Shown: positions 1 to 11,828, counted from the first letter of the stretch. The stretch: DNA of 64,000 bases from Ursus arctos (GCF_023065955.2 NW_026622986.1:20175848-20239847); one strand, 5' to 3'. Notes: generated from the letters alone by a model not told the origin. A program made the numbers and translations.

Positions 1-425
1 TTTGAACTCTTTATAAAGAGTTATATTTAGTTTGACTTTCATTTATTGGGAATAAAGATTATCCATACTTTTAATGTTGTGGTTACCTATAAGGAGTAAC
101 CCAAATCCAATCTTTTCCCTCATAAATACAATTTATAAAAAGAAACCAGTTGTTTTTTAATATATTACTAGGTAAGTACTAAAAATCATTCCTGAGAGCA
201 GTTTTTATTCTTGATGCCAAAGGAAACATTTTATGTCATATTAGAGATTTTTTGAAAGATTACCCTTTTTCTTACCTAATTTTAAATTATATCCACTGTA
301 GTATTTGTTAAATGGGAAAGAATAGTGGTTTTTCTTCATATAGGATCAATAGTAAAGATTGCTTTAGAATGGAAATTTGTAATCTTTAATAATCTGACCT
401 CACTTGTTCTTTTTAACATCTTTGT
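1..425. other. NSUN6 intron, AT-rich, no feature seen
   Basis: AT-rich intronic sequence upstream of the first visible NSUN6 exon. I see no exon, no recognisable repeat consensus and no long reading frame here. Confidence 0.5.
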
Positions 426-566
426 TGTGTATCAGTATATATTTCATGTACCACACAATTCACACATTTAAAGTATACAGTTCACTTGTTTTTTTATTCA
501 GTTATGCAGCCATCATCACAATCTAATTTTTGAACAATTTCATTACCTTGAAAAGAAACCTCATAC
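426..566 (-). repeat. Old L1M fragment, 3' part (antisense)
   Basis: Reads as the reverse complement of an L1M 3' region: a stretch about attcacacatttaaagtatacag, then the segment about atgcagccatcatcacaatc, typical of antisense L1MA/L1MB copies. The same element resumes at 1063 after an interrupting younger L1. It ends in the 10-bp target-site duplication shared with 1053-1062. Confidence 0.75.
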
Positions 567-1052
567 ATTTTAAAAAATTTTTTTCTTATGTTAGTCACCA
601 TACAGTACATCATTAGCTTTTGATGTAGTGTTCCATGATTCATTGTTTGAGTACAACACCCAGTGCTCCATGCAATACGTGCCCTCCTTAATACCCATCA
701 CCAGCCTAGCCCATCCCCCCACTCCCCCTCCCCTCTGAAACCCTCAGTTTCTTTCCCAGAGTCCATAGTCTCTCGTAGTTCATTCCCCCTTCTGTTTACC
801 CCCCTTCATTATTCCCTTCCTTCTCCTACCGATCTCCCTGCTATTCCTTATGCTCCACAAATGAGTGAAACCATATAATTGTCTTTCTCTGCTTGACTTA
901 TTTCACTTAGCATAATCTCCAGTCCCTTCCATGTTGCTGCAAATGTTGGGTAATCGTTCTTTCTGATGGCTGAGTAATATTCCATTGTATATATGGACCA
1001 CATCTTCTTAATCCAGTCATCTGTTGAAGGGCATCTCGGCTCCTTCCACAGG
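567..1052 (-). mobile_element. 5'-truncated carnivore L1 insertion
   Basis: A 486-bp L1 3' end in reverse orientation. It carries the carnivore L1 3' UTR (the reverse of the block seen forward at 63659-63831) and, at 848-1052 on the minus strand, the C-terminal end of ORF2 with the conserved MEYYSAI motif. The poly(A) end appears as a T-rich tract at about 580. It is flanked by perfect 10-bp copies of aacctcatac (557-566 and 1053-1062), the signature of target-primed insertion. It sits inside an older L1M. Too short to encode a functional protein. Confidence 0.9.
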
Positions 1053-1062
1053 AACCTCATAC

Positions 1063-3945
1063 TCTTTAACATTCAACTCCTTATTGCCTTACACTTCCAC
1101 CCCCCAGGCTTAGTCAACTCTTAATCTGCTTTCTGTCTCTGCAGATTGGGCTGTTCTGGATATTTCATATAAAGGAAATCCTGCAGGATGTGAGCTTTTG
1201 TGACTGGTTTCTTTCATTTACTGTACTCTTATTATGGTTTATCTATGTTATGGTATGTCTCTGTACTTCATTCCTTTTCGTGGATGGACAGTATTCCACT
1301 GCACAGATTATTATTTATCCAGTCATCATTTGGTGGACATTTGGGTTGTTTACCCTTTTTTGGCTCTTATGAATAATGTTGCTGTAAACATTTGTGTACA
1401 AGTTTCTGTGTGGACATAGATTTCATTTCTCTTGAGCATATACCTGCAAGTCGCATTTCTGGATCATATGGTAACTTGACATTTACCTTTCTGTAGAACC
1501 GCCAGTCTGTTTTACAAAGCAGCTGGATCATTTTACATTTTCAGCAGCAGTATATGAAGGTTTCAGTTTCTTCACATCCTCACCAGCATCTGTCCTTTGA
1601 TTAAAGCCAGCTTAGTAGGTATGGAATTATTTTCCTGGTTTTGATTTGAGTTTCTCTGTTGCAGGTTTCCCTGATGACTAATAATGTTGAGCATGTTTTC
1701 ATGTTCTCGTTGGACATGTTATATCTCCTTGTCTAGTCAGATCCTTTGCCTGTTTTTAAAATGGGTTGTCTTTTTATGTTTTGAGTTTTAAGAGTTCTTT
1801 ATATATTCCAGGTACAAGTCTTTTATTAGACATAGGATTTATAAATATTTTCTCCCATTCTGTGATTTGTCCATTCACTTTTTTGATGATGTTCTCTGAA
1901 ACTCAAAAGTTTTTAATTTGTTGTCCCCTTTACCTATTTTTTCTTTTGTTATTTGTTTTGGGGTGTCTATAAGAATTTTATAATTTTAGTTCTTATATCT
2001 AGGTCTAGAATCCATTGTGAAATAATTTTTGTTTATGGTGTGATGAAAGAATCAAACTTGATTTTGATTCTTCTTCCCATAGATACTCAGTTGCCCCAGC
2101 ACCTTTTGCTGAAAGACTGTTTTGCTTTGTTGAATTGTCTTGGTACCCTTGTTGACCATAAATGTAAGGGTTTATTTCTGGACTCTCAGTTCTCTTCCAT
2201 TGATTGATATTTTTATCTGTAAGTTAGTAAGGATTGTCTGGATTACTATAGCTTTTTAGTAAATTTTGAAATCAGGAAGTGGGTTGTCTTCCAGCTTTGT
2301 TCATCTACAAATAAAGATAGGTCTACTGTTTTCTTTCTAATTTGGATGCATTTTGTTTCATTTCTTACCTAGTTGTCCTGCTAGAACCTCTAGTACAATG
2401 TTTAAGCGGAAGTGGTAACAGAGGGCATCCATATCTTATTGCTGATCAGTCTTTCAAGTGGTTTAAAACCAGCTAAAGGTTTCTCATAGATAACCTTTAT
2501 CAGGCTGAGGAATTTCCTGTTATTTCTGTTTTACTGGGTGTTTTTAATCATAAAATAGTGTTGGATTTTGTCAAATGCTTCCTCTGTGTCTATTGAGATG
2601 ATCTTGTGGTGTTTGACCTTTATTTGAGTTTCAGATGCTAAACAACCTTGGATTCCTGGGATAAATCCTACTTGGTCATAGTGTGTAATTTTTTTCACAT
2701 GTTGCTAGATCGGGTTTGTTTGTATTTGTGTCCATATTCATAAGAGACACTGGTCTGTAGTTTTCTTTCCTGTGCTGTGTTTGTCGGGTTTTGGTATTAG
2801 GGTAATTATGGCTTCATAGGATGAGTTGGGAAGTATTCTTTTTCCTTCTGTTTTTGAAAGAATTTATCAAGAATTATTAATTCTTTTTTAAATGTTTGAT
2901 AGACTGATCAGTGAAAACATCTGGTTGGGACTTTTCTTTGTGGAAATTTTAAAAATTATTAATTTAGTCTCTTTACTTACTACAGATTTATTCAGATTTT
3001 CTTTCTTCTTAAATCATTTTCAGTAGTTTGTGTTTTGCTGGTAATTTATCCATGTCATCTAAATTATCTGTACAGCTATTCGTAGTATTCCTTTTTAATT
3101 ATTTTTCTTTCTGTCAGGTCAGTAGTAATGTCCCCTTTTTAATCCCTGATATTAATATTTTGAGTCTTTTCTCTTTTTTTCTTGGTCAGTCTAGCTTAAG
3201 TTTTGTTCATTTTGTTGCTCCTTTCAGAGAATTAACTTTTGGTTTTTGTTGATCCTTTCTCTCTTTTTTTTTAATTCTCTGTTTCATTAATTTCTGCTGT
3301 AACCTTTATTATTTTCTTCTCTATTTTTTCGTTTGCTTTTCTTTTTCCATTGTCTTAAGATGGAAGGCTGGGTTGTTGATTTGAGATCTTTTTTAGAAAC
3401 ATAGCTGTTTACAGCTGTAATTTTCCCTCTAAGCAGTATCTCACTGTTTCCCATAAGTTTTGGTGTGTTGTGTTTTTATTCATGTCAAATCATTTTATGA
3501 TTTACCTGTGATTTCTTTGACCCATGGTTATTTTGGGGCATGTTTTTTAACTTCCACATATTTGTGAATTTCCCAAATTTCCTTGTATTCCTAACATATT
3601 TTCATTCCATTTTGGTGAAGAACAAATGAATGAGTTCAGCCTTTTTAAAATTTACTGATCTGTGTTTTGTGGCCTCACTTATGTTCTCTCTTAGAGAATG
3701 ATTCATGTGCACTGGAAAAGAATGTGTGTTCTACCATTGTTGAGTGGAATGTTCTATAGGTAATCTGTTAGGTCTCCTTTATGTTGAAATGTTCTATTTC
3801 CTTTTTGATCCTGTGCCTGGTTATTCTTTTTATTATGAAAGTTAGGTATGGAAGTCTCCAACTCATTGCTGAATGGTGTATTTCTCCCTTTAGTTCTCCC
3901 AGTTTTTGCTTTTTATATTTGGAGGTTCTTTTGTTAAGTTGGGGC
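1063..3945 (-). mobile_element. Old L1M fragment, ORF2 region (antisense, decayed)
   Basis: Continuation of the element at 426-566. Going rightward it matches in order the antisense ORF2 C-terminus, the reverse-transcriptase region (about aaatgcttcctctgtgtctattgagatgatc at 2573-2605) and the endonuclease region near 3860-3930. Many stops and indels break all frames, so the short open frames here are not genes. Family-level name only; the subfamily was not computed. Confidence 0.85.
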
Positions 3946-5041
3946 AAGAACAGTTGGGGCTTTGGTATTCTCAGCCTGCTGTGCCTGGGCTAGAGCTGTC
4001 CATGTATGAGTGCGGGCTGGGTGGAGGAAGGCAGCCCCAGAGTGTTTTCAGCTGCTCTTAACCTGGAATCGAGCCTTTGCAACATGGGACTTGAGGGGAT
4101 TAGAAATGCTGGCAGGCCTCTGACTTCCAGTGAATTAACCGTATTTCTTGCCTGGGAGGGTAGGGAGAGAGGCAGCCATGTGTTCCTGGCTGCACTCACG
4201 TGAAGTGGATCACTTTTCCCTCTGAGCCTCAGGGAAGAGGCTTTTGGGGCAAAGGAAGGAACAGACTGTGGCTCAGATACCACAGATACTCACATTTCTT
4301 ATATTTTCTTTAATAAGTGTTTCTTCATTTGATGTATATCCTAGACATTTTCTAGAGACTTTAAATGGTTGTTTTTGTTTGTGTTGTAATTTTTACCAGT
4401 TCTTTCAGTGGGGAGAAGTTCTGCATGCCTTCATTCCAAAAGTTGTCTCAGTCTCGTTATTTGTATCATAAAATTGCTCCTAAATTCTACAACACCCCAA
4501 ACTAACGTAGTTTTAGAAGTCACTAAAGGTAGTTGTAAGATTATATAGTAAAAGGTTTGCATAAGTAAAAAGTTGGGTACCTTATACAATGTATAAGCTT
4601 TAAATGTTCTTTCCATGGCTTTCTTGTTTCGAACAAGAGAAATTTCTCTTGGACCAGGTACATTTGGGGGTCATTTGGTGATCTTGGTCTGATTTTTGAC
4701 ATGTCTAGAAGATTTTGATAATTTCTCAATTTCTGTATAATTATCCACTACCTTTTATGAAAATGGTACTTATGAAGAACAGTGAGTTCAGTGATGAGGC
4801 ATTATTGTCCCTACTCCGTCAGGGCCATGGCATATAGTTATGCTCTGTCCAAGGGCACCTGGCTGAGGGATATGTTGAGGGGCTGAGTTCCAACCTGTGC
4901 TCTGTTTATCATGGTGCAGGACTATGTTAATCCCGAGGTGCAGATACCTTAATCCTAGCTCACACAAAGGTATCTTGCGGGCTGGCAGATATTTTTAAGG
5001 AATTTTCAGTGCCTGGGGGGGAATTAAGACATGAACCCTAG
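3946..5041. other. NSUN6 intron, unassigned sequence
   Basis: No exon recognised. 3960-4290 is more GC-rich and is open in both strands over about 290 bp, but the predicted peptides match no family I know and there are no convincing splice sites. It may be the remote end of the neighbouring L1M or another ancient repeat. Confidence 0.4.
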
Positions 5042-5240
5042 GGCACGTGGGTGGCACAGTCATTTAAGTGTCCGACTCTTGTTTTCTGCTCAGCTCATGA
5101 TCTCAGGATCGGGAGATGGAGCCCCACACTGGGCTCCATGCTCAGCATGAAATCTGCTGGAGATTCTCTCTACCTCTCCTCTTGCCCCTCCCTGCCACGT
5201 GCTCGTGCTCTCTCTCTCAAATTAATTAATTAAAAAAAAT
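5042..5240 (+). mobile_element. SINEC (tRNA-derived carnivore SINE), diverged
   Basis: Starts about gggcacgtgggtggcacagtc, contains the tRNA-like head and a pyrimidine-rich CTCTCTCTC stretch, and ends in an AATTAATTAATT/A-rich tail. Divergence from the other copies suggests an older insertion. Confidence 0.85.
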
Positions 5241-5921
5241 ACCATACGTCCAAAAGCTACCAAGTGCTATGGGAACTCGGAAGGATTACTTCTTAGAGGG
5301 ACAATGGAAAAAGCATTTAGGTGAGGAGGTGGTATTTGTTAGGCGTTGAAAGGGTAGATAGCAGTTGGACAAATGGAAGTGAGTGCAGGGGGCTTCTCAG
5401 GTGAATAGAATTAGTAGAAGCATGGAAATAGGAAAGTTCATGACATTTTTGGGTAACAAAGTGGTGATGTGGACTTGTTTGTTTTCAACATTGGTGAATA
5501 TGGGGGAGTACTGAGAAATGTAGCTGGAGAACAATCTGGATGAGGCCCGATTGTTCATTGTTAATGGTCTGTATTTGTTAGTCTCAGGAGTTTATTCCAG
5601 AGATTTAGGAGCTGTGGGAATAGTTTTTGGTTTTGTTTTACTTTGTCAGGGAAATGAATAACTTGTTGAGAGCTGTGTTTTGGGAGAATTTGCCCACAGG
5701 ATTAAAAAAAAGTATACAAGGTATTGCAACAGAAACAATTCATTACAAATTTGTACTAAAGAGAGACAATTTAGTATAAATAAGTAGTGTAAGGAATCTG
5801 TTAAATAGATGTTGAAGAGCTGGAAAAGCAAAAAGAGATCACTGAGGCATCCTAGATCTAATCACTACAGAGAGCATCTACTACCCTTGTAGCTCTTCTA
5901 ATAAGTAAGAGAAAGGTAACA
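5241..5921. other. NSUN6 intron, no feature seen
   Basis: Unique-looking intronic sequence. 5290-5460 has the purine-rich character of an antisense L2 but is too diverged to call. No exon seen. Confidence 0.35.
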
Positions 5922-6100
5922 GGGGCGCCTGGTGGCTCAGTCAGTTAAGCGTCTGCCTTCGGCCCAGGTCATGATCTCTGGGTCCTGGAATCGAGCCCCT
6001 CGTCAGGGGCTCCCTACTCAGTGGGCAGTCTGTTCTCCTTCCGTCTCTCCCCCTGTCGTGCATTCTCTTTCTCTCTCAAATAAATACAATCTTTTAAAAA
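5922..6100 (+). mobile_element. SINEC insertion
   Basis: Opens with ggggcgcctggtggctcag, the tRNA-like head of carnivore SINEs, and runs through a CT-rich middle to an AAATAAATACAATCTTTTAAAA tail. Same orientation as NSUN6. Confidence 0.93.
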
Positions 6101-7125
6101 AGAGAGATAAAGACAACAGTCTTAGTAGGAAAAGGACAAAACAAAGAATGTGACTATATCAAGAAAAAATACAAATGGCCAATAAAAATAACCATAAAAA
6201 TAATAATACTTGGATGAAGATTTTGGGAGAATAAGTAAAATCATAATGGAAATGTAAATTGGGATAGTCTTTATAGAGCATTTTTTCAGTATGTATCAAA
6301 AACCTTAAAAATAATTGTTTACTTTGAAAAGATATTCTGAGACAGCAGGTAAGAAAGCAAGGATGGTTTTGGATGGAGATGAGTTAAATTGATAAGCGCT
6401 CCTGTCTGACAGTTTTGCAATCAGAGAAATGTGGGTTATCTTGGTGTGATATTCAGAACATTGCTGTGGTTACTGTAGACAATCAAATGGGTTCCTATGA
6501 AAGCAGCAGCAGTGTCTCGCTTGCAGTTAGATAGCGTAATACATAAGCAGACTGTTCAGTTTCATGACTTTCTCCAGTAACACTTAAATTGGCTCAGAAG
6601 TTAGTGGGAAGTTATTCAAGTGAATGCAAAGGGAAACCTGTGGAAGATTGGATGCAAGGAGATACTGACTTACTCCGGAGCATAGCCTTGCTGATGGCCC
6701 AGAAGCAAGGAGAGTGAGGAACCTCAGAACCAGTGGATTTGACTAGAACCTAACAGGTACTCTTCCTTTCTGGGGCTGTCTGCAGTAGGGATTGCCAAGA
6801 GAAGTGTCAGCTCTCAGGATGGCTAGAATTAATTCCAGGGCCTAGCTCTAATAAACTGTGGCTCCTGACATTGGGGATTCAGCGTCTCATTTGATTAGGC
6901 CTTGATTTGCTCTGTGTCAACAGAATAACCCTCAATTATAATAATCACATTTTTAAACATTTTGCATATGTCGGAATTAGTTTTATCAGCTACTTGAAAG
7001 GAGAGGTGGTTTTCCTTTGTAGTCTAGATTATGATTTTAAATTCCTGATAATTGCTTCTATCTTAGGAGTTTTCTATTCCAGACCAGTAGGCAGATGGCA
7101 AATATGTTTATAATTCTCTTCATAG
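6101..7125. other. NSUN6 intron immediately upstream of exon
   Basis: No repeat or exon recognised from 6101 to 7080. The 3' splice site of the next exon is at 7124-7125, preceded by a moderate pyrimidine stretch (about taattctcttcatag). Confidence 0.4.
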
Positions 7126-7274
7126 GAAAACCTCCATTCTTACCAGAATCTTTTGACCGAGTTCTTCTTGATGCACCATGCAGTGGGATGGGACAGAGAC
7201 CAAACATGGCTTGTTCTTGGACTTTGAAAGAAGTGACATCATATCAGCCTTTACAGAGAAAACTCTTCACTGTG
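7126..7274 (+). CDS. NSUN6: NSUN6 coding exon: catalytic motif IV (DAPCSG)
   Basis: This 149-nt exon encodes about 50 residues of NSUN6, the SAM-dependent RNA methyltransferase that makes 5-methylcytosine at C72 of tRNA-Cys and tRNA-Thr acceptor ends. Visible motifs are KPPFLPESFDRVLL, then DAPCSGMGQRPNMAC and SYQPLQRKLFT. The DAPCSG cysteine codon is at 7179-7181; in the RsmB/NSUN family this cysteine helps release the methylated product. The exon starts after AG (7124-7125) with the last two bases of a glycine codon and ends in phase 0 before GTATGT. The preceding exons, including the PUA domain, lie upstream of the window. Identification rests on protein similarity recalled from human NSUN6. 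Confidence 0.97.
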
Positions 7275-7330
7275 GTATGTGATGATACTTTGATGTGAAC
7301 GAAAATTGACCTTCGTTGTTTGATGTTTCA

Positions 7331-7820
7331 AAGACCGAGAGTAGTGTTCATAGTAGCATTTTTCACAATAACCAAAGTGTGAAAACAGCCCATCAAGAGG
7401 TCCATCAGGAGGTGAAAGGATAAGCAAAATGTGGTGTGTACACAGAATGGAATATTATACAGCCTTACACAGGAATGAAATTCTACAACACGAATGAACT
7501 TTGGAAACATTCTGCCAAGTGATAGAAGCCAGACACAGAAAGACAAATATTGTCTGTTTCCATTTATATAATGGAACTAGAATAGGAACATTCATAGAGA
7601 CAGAAAGTAGAATAGAGGTTACCAGGGCTGGAGGGACAGGAGAATGGGGAATTAGTGATAATGGGTACAGAGTTTGAGTTTGGGAAGATGAACAGTTCTA
7701 GTGATGAGTCGTAGTGGTGGTTGCATGATAGTGTGAAAGTACTTAATGCCACTGAACTGTACGCTTACAAATGGTTATAATGGCAAATTTTATATTATGT
7801 TTATTTTATCACACAAAAAA
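7331..7820 (+). repeat. L1M 3' end
   Basis: Sense-strand L1M 3' region: the block about atggaatattatacagcc (end of ORF2), then the typical 3' UTR with gtagaatagaggttaccagggc and ending about ttataatggcaaattttatattatg. Decayed; no coding potential. Confidence 0.85.
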
Positions 7821-8542
7821 GGACAGAGAAACCTAGTTTTTAAATACAAGAAGCTTTCATTTATGTTGATCACTCTTTCATTTAAAGGCAGTAGCAGAAT
7901 TTCCTCACTGAGACATTTAGTGACTTTCCCGCATTGTGCTATATCTTAAAGAAGTCACCGAGCTGTTAACATCATAGTTAAGAGCTGATGTGTAAGGAAG
8001 GGGATATAAAATAAATTACTCTTTTTTTATAGGGTTCCTGGATCGTCTTAGCATATGAGAAGTAGGAAGTCCAGGGGAGGGAAACACACTGATAAAAAAG
8101 AGAAGGGACTATTCGGTGTAGGATATAGAAGAGCCGTAAAAACTTTGCCAACTTAACTGGCGTCTAGCACGTTTCAGGAGAAGCCCGAATAGAACATTTG
8201 AGGATTTCTTTCAGGCTTGCAGAAATGATTCCGTGGATTTCACAGAATGTAGACAGCATTTGACCAAAGATGACTTCTTCATTTCCCCTCGGCCTTGTAA
8301 TTATAAGTACATAAACTACAGCAATAACGGACGCACTGGAATTATTCAGTCTCCAAAGTTGTCTTTGAGTACATTTCTGCTCATCTGTCTAGTATCTCCT
8401 TTTATACACAAAGGATGCGCTGGCAGTAGATTATTTAACTTTTTCTTCTGTACAGTCTTCAAAGAACACATCCTGGAAGCAAACAGGAAAGAAAGGGAGC
8501 TTTACTTATAGCTGAAACCCACTTTGACTTGAAAGTAAAATG
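7821..8542. other. NSUN6 intron, no feature seen
   Basis: Unremarkable intronic sequence. A 92-codon frame at 8233-8511 has no splice sites or family resemblance and is treated as chance. Confidence 0.4.
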
Positions 8543-8556
8543 AGGACACTGTTTTA

Positions 8557-8762
8557 AGATTTATTTATTTATTTTTTTAGAGAGAGACTGAGAGATCGGG
8601 GAGCAGGGGGGAGGGGTGGAGGCAGAAGGAGAAAGAAACTCAAGCAGACTCCATGCTGAGCACAGAGTCCAGTATGGTGCTCGATTTCACAACCCTGAGA
8701 GCACAACCTGAGCTGAAACCGAGGGTTAAGATGCTTAACCAACTGCACCAGCCAGGCGCCCC
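8557..8762 (-). mobile_element. SINEC insertion (antisense)
   Basis: Reverse-oriented SINEC: T-rich tail aagatttatttatttattttt at the left and the head as ccaggcgcccc at the right. Flanked by 14-bp duplications differing at one base (8543-8556 aggacactgtttta, 8763-8776 aggacagtgtttta). Confidence 0.93.
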
Positions 8763-8791
8763 AGGACAGTGTTTTAGAAGACTGGGCTTTT

Positions 8792-8997
8792 TGGGACACC
8801 TGGGTGACTCAGTCAGTTAAGTATCTGCCTTCGGCTCAGGTCATGATCTCAGGGTGCTGGGATCAAGTCCTGCAGGGACTCTTTGCTCAGCAGAGAGCCT
8901 GCTTCTCCCTCTGCCTGCCGCCCCCCACTGCTTGTGCTCATGCCCTCTCTCTCTCTCTCTCAAATAAATAAAATCTTTTTAAAAAATTTAAAAAGAG
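8792..8997 (+). mobile_element. SINEC insertion
   Basis: Forward SINEC beginning gggacacctgggtgactcagtc with a (CT)n stretch and an AAATAAATAAAATCTTTTT tail. 9-bp target-site duplication tgggctttt at 8783-8791 and 8998-9006. It lies only about 30 bp from the antisense SINEC at 8557-8762, giving an inverted SINE pair. Confidence 0.93.
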
Positions 8998-9149
8998 TGG
9001 GCTTTTCTATTTAGGTCCTAGGAGAAAGAAAATTTTAAAAGGCTACTTAGTAGTAGTTGCAGTGATGGCAACGAAGAGGAACAGCTGACTGTGTACGAGA
9101 GAGAATTTAGAATATAGCAGGTTTACCATTTAGCATTGAGAGGTGTTAA

Positions 9150-9370
9150 TTGAGAATGTGGGCTTTATAATCAGACACATCTTGTTTGGAGCTGTGCTTT
9201 TTCCAATAAGTGACTTTAGGTACATTGGTTTCCATATATGAGAAATGGGGATTATAAGTCTACCTAATAGGTTCACCTCATTGGCATTAGTAACCATACC
9301 TCATGGTTATAAGTAAATTGAGAAAATCCATGTAAAATGCTTAAAACAATAACTGGCACACAGTAACAGT
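9150..9370 (+). repeat. MIR fragment
   Basis: Contains the MIR core pattern: a stretch about aataagtgactttaggtacattggtttcc, then agaaatggggattataagtctacctaataggtt and an ending about acaataactggcacacagtaa. Confidence 0.75.
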
Positions 9371-9399
9371 TTAAATTTAATCAGCCTACTCTAGTGAAG

Positions 9400-9600
9400 A
9401 AAGCACAAATGTTTACTGTATATAATAAAAATATACTGTATGTAGTAGATATGGTATACTATATATTATATAGTTTATTCCATACTTCTATATACTGTAT
9501 AGCATATAGTATATATATGTGTGTCTGTATATATGTATGTGTGTATATATGTACATAGTGTGTAATAGTATACTATGTATAGTATATATTTTAAAGATTT
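9400..9600. repeat. TA-rich low-complexity / TATACTGTATG-like microsatellite
   Basis: Repetitive TA-rich stretch with recurring tatactgtat, tatgtagtatat and tgtgtatatatgt units, able to form hairpins. No gene content. Confidence 0.8.
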
Positions 9601-9689
9601 TCTTTAAAATGTTTTTAAATATCTGGGAGTTTGAAAAGATAAACTCTTAGTTATTTGGGAAAAATTCATTTTCTTATAATACCTATTTC

Positions 9690-10690
9690 CTGATTCATTT
9701 ATTTACTGGACAAATATTCATTGAGCACCTAACCATAATGTAATATATGCTATTCTGGGTGCTGTCAATATAATAGTGAAAAAAATAATCCCTGCCTTAC
9801 TCATGGAGGGTCTGTTCTAATTGGGGAGAGAAATAAGCAAATAGATGAATAAGTTATTACATATAGTAACAGAGCAGTAATCCCATGGAGCAGACTAAAG
9901 AAGGGAGGATAGGAGTGCTGGATTTGAATGGCTGCAGTGTTACCTGGGACAGTCAGGTGCTGGAAAGGTGGCAGAGACACAACGATAAGAAGACTGTGAA
10001 GAAGCAGTGTGGAGAATTAGAGTTTCCAAGCTTGTGTGCTGCTCCTGAAGTGGGAGTGTGCCGTGTGGGTTCTGGAACAGCAGAGACCAGTGTTGCTGAA
10101 GCAGAGTGAGCAAGATGTGTGAGGTAAGGTCAGAGGGGAAGCCAGAGGCCTGCTCTGGGTAAGGCTTGGAAAGCCACTGTAAGGACTTGGGCTTTGACTC
10201 CGAGTTATAAGTCAGGGCATTTGAAGGATTTTGAGCAGAGAAGTGACAAGTTTTTAAAACACCGCTCGGGCAGCTGTATGGAGAAGAGAGGTTATGGGAG
10301 GGCAGACAAGGACGCAGAGGGATGAAGAAGGAGGCTGCAGTAATCCAGGCTAAAGACAGTGGGGCTTGGACCTGGATGATAGCAGTGGAAGGAGCCAAAT
10401 TCTGGATAGATTTTAAAGGTAGAGCCAATGGAATGTGCTAATGGATGGGGAGTGTGTGTGAGAGAGAGAGGCATAAAAGATAATATCAGGCTCGGGGCCT
10501 GAAAATAGCACATCTCTAATAGGTTTCAGAGGGAAGATAGGCATTCACTTTGGGACATGTTGAATTTGATAGCAGACGTATGGAGAAGGCAAGTGAATAT
10601 GGGAGTACAGAGTTCAGAAAGGAGTATGGCTTAAAAAGTGTACATGTGTGAGTTCGGGGCATAAAAAGTGGTATCTAAAGCAGTGAAACT
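9690..10690 (-). repeat. L2 LINE, antisense, about 1 kb
   Basis: Reads as the reverse complement of L2. It starts with ttactggacaaatattcattgagcacc (the L2 3' end), then continues into the gtaaggcttggaaagccactg / ggattttgagcagagaagtgac region and the gctgcagtaatccaggc segment. The 162-codon minus-strand frame at 9940-10428 is translated L2 and not a host gene. Confidence 0.85.
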
Positions 10691-10901
10691 GAATGATTAT
10701 ATTTAGGAAAGTCTCGGTTTAAATGGACTATAACAGCTCCAAGATAGCGAAATGCACCTTGTCTGGAACTCTCTCATTAGAGAACGAGTCTTGGTCATAC
10801 AGAACATTTATCCCCAACACTTGAAAGGTATCCTGTCGATTTAAGATCCCGTCACATGTTGGTTTTGCCTTGTGGTACACAGTCTGCTCGTGTTTCTGTA
10901 G

Positions 10902-11027
10902 GCAGTTGAGCTGCTGAGGCCGGGGGGCGTGCTGGTGTATAGCACGTGCACCATCACGCTGGCAGAAAACGAAGAACAGGTTGCCTGGGCCCTCAGAACA
11001 TTTCCTTACCTTCAGCTTCAGCCCCAG
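10902..11027 (+). CDS. NSUN6: NSUN6 coding exon: catalytic motif VI (STCTIT)
   Basis: This 126-nt exon encodes exactly 42 residues, starting AVELLRPGGVLVYSTC. The cysteine of the TC motif has its codon at 10947-10949; in NSUN enzymes this motif VI cysteine is the nucleophile that attacks C6 of the target cytosine. The following AENEEQVAWAL is a conserved family signature. The exon is bounded by AG at 10900-10901 and GTAAGA from 11028, phase 0 on both sides, so it joins cleanly to 7274 and 12579. Both catalytic cysteines are therefore intact in this copy, arguing that it is the functional gene and not a pseudogene. Confidence 0.97.
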
Positions 11028-11440
11028 GTAAGAATAATTTCCTGTTTTCTCTGTGTAATCTGACAAATTACAGAAACTCTAGTGTGGGGATAAACACAAG
11101 GTTGTTATAGGAAGAAATATGTCAAGCAAAACTTCTGAAACAAATACTGCAGTAAACAAGAATGCTTCTCTAATGAGATCCATTGCAGACTGCCCATAGA
11201 GAATATCCACATCCTAACAAAGTTTGACCCTGTTTTGGTTCCTTGCCGTTGTGTTTAAATGCCACAGAGCTCAGGGGACTCGGGTTAACATGCTTCTTTC
11301 TCTTGTGGCTCTTATGTTACTCAGAACTTTTTCTCCTAAAAAGTTTCTTTTCCCCTCCTACTCCTAGATTTTGCTGGTATGGAGTATGTTGAGCATTTTT
11401 TCTCAAGTTGCATCAAGGCTGGGATATAAGCAAACTAGCC

Positions 11441-11455
11441 GGGGGGGGGGGGGGG
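11441..11455 (+). repeat. Homopolymer (G)15
   Basis: Fifteen consecutive guanines. This length is uncommon and hard to sequence, so the exact count may be unreliable. Confidence 0.95.
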
Positions 11456-11792
11456 CAAATGGTTCAGGAATATTGCTTCTTTATGGTTTCTGACATAAAC
11501 TACGTAACATTTAGAAAGCTTTCTTACACTTTTTTTCACCTGTCTTGGTTTTTATCAAAAGTATATTATGACTATATTTTTAATCCATGCTGTTTGAGAC
11601 GAAGTTTAAATCTGTAATAATGCTCACATTCAGTTAGATACATTGAACATCTCACTTCAGTACCCTCCTGTACAGAATTCTAGCCAAGTAATTGGAATAT
11701 GTGGATAAAAAGCAATCCAGAGATGGTTTCTAGGCTCAGAAAGTAAGGTAATTGCATTGTGGAGGAAAGAAAGACTTCAGAATTCACTTGAG

Positions 11793-11795
<3 letters not shown>

Positions 11796-11828
<33 letters not shown>
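11796..11828 (+). repeat. (TG)n microsatellite
   Basis: About 16 uninterrupted TG repeats, followed by tacatatgcatatac. A likely length-polymorphic marker. Confidence 0.97.

Noticed and set aside
9940..10428. 162-codon minus-strand frame
   Set aside because: Lies wholly inside an antisense L2 LINE; it is a translated repeat remnant.
10728..11066. 112-codon minus-strand frame
   Set aside because: Antisense shadow of the NSUN6 exon at 10902-11027.
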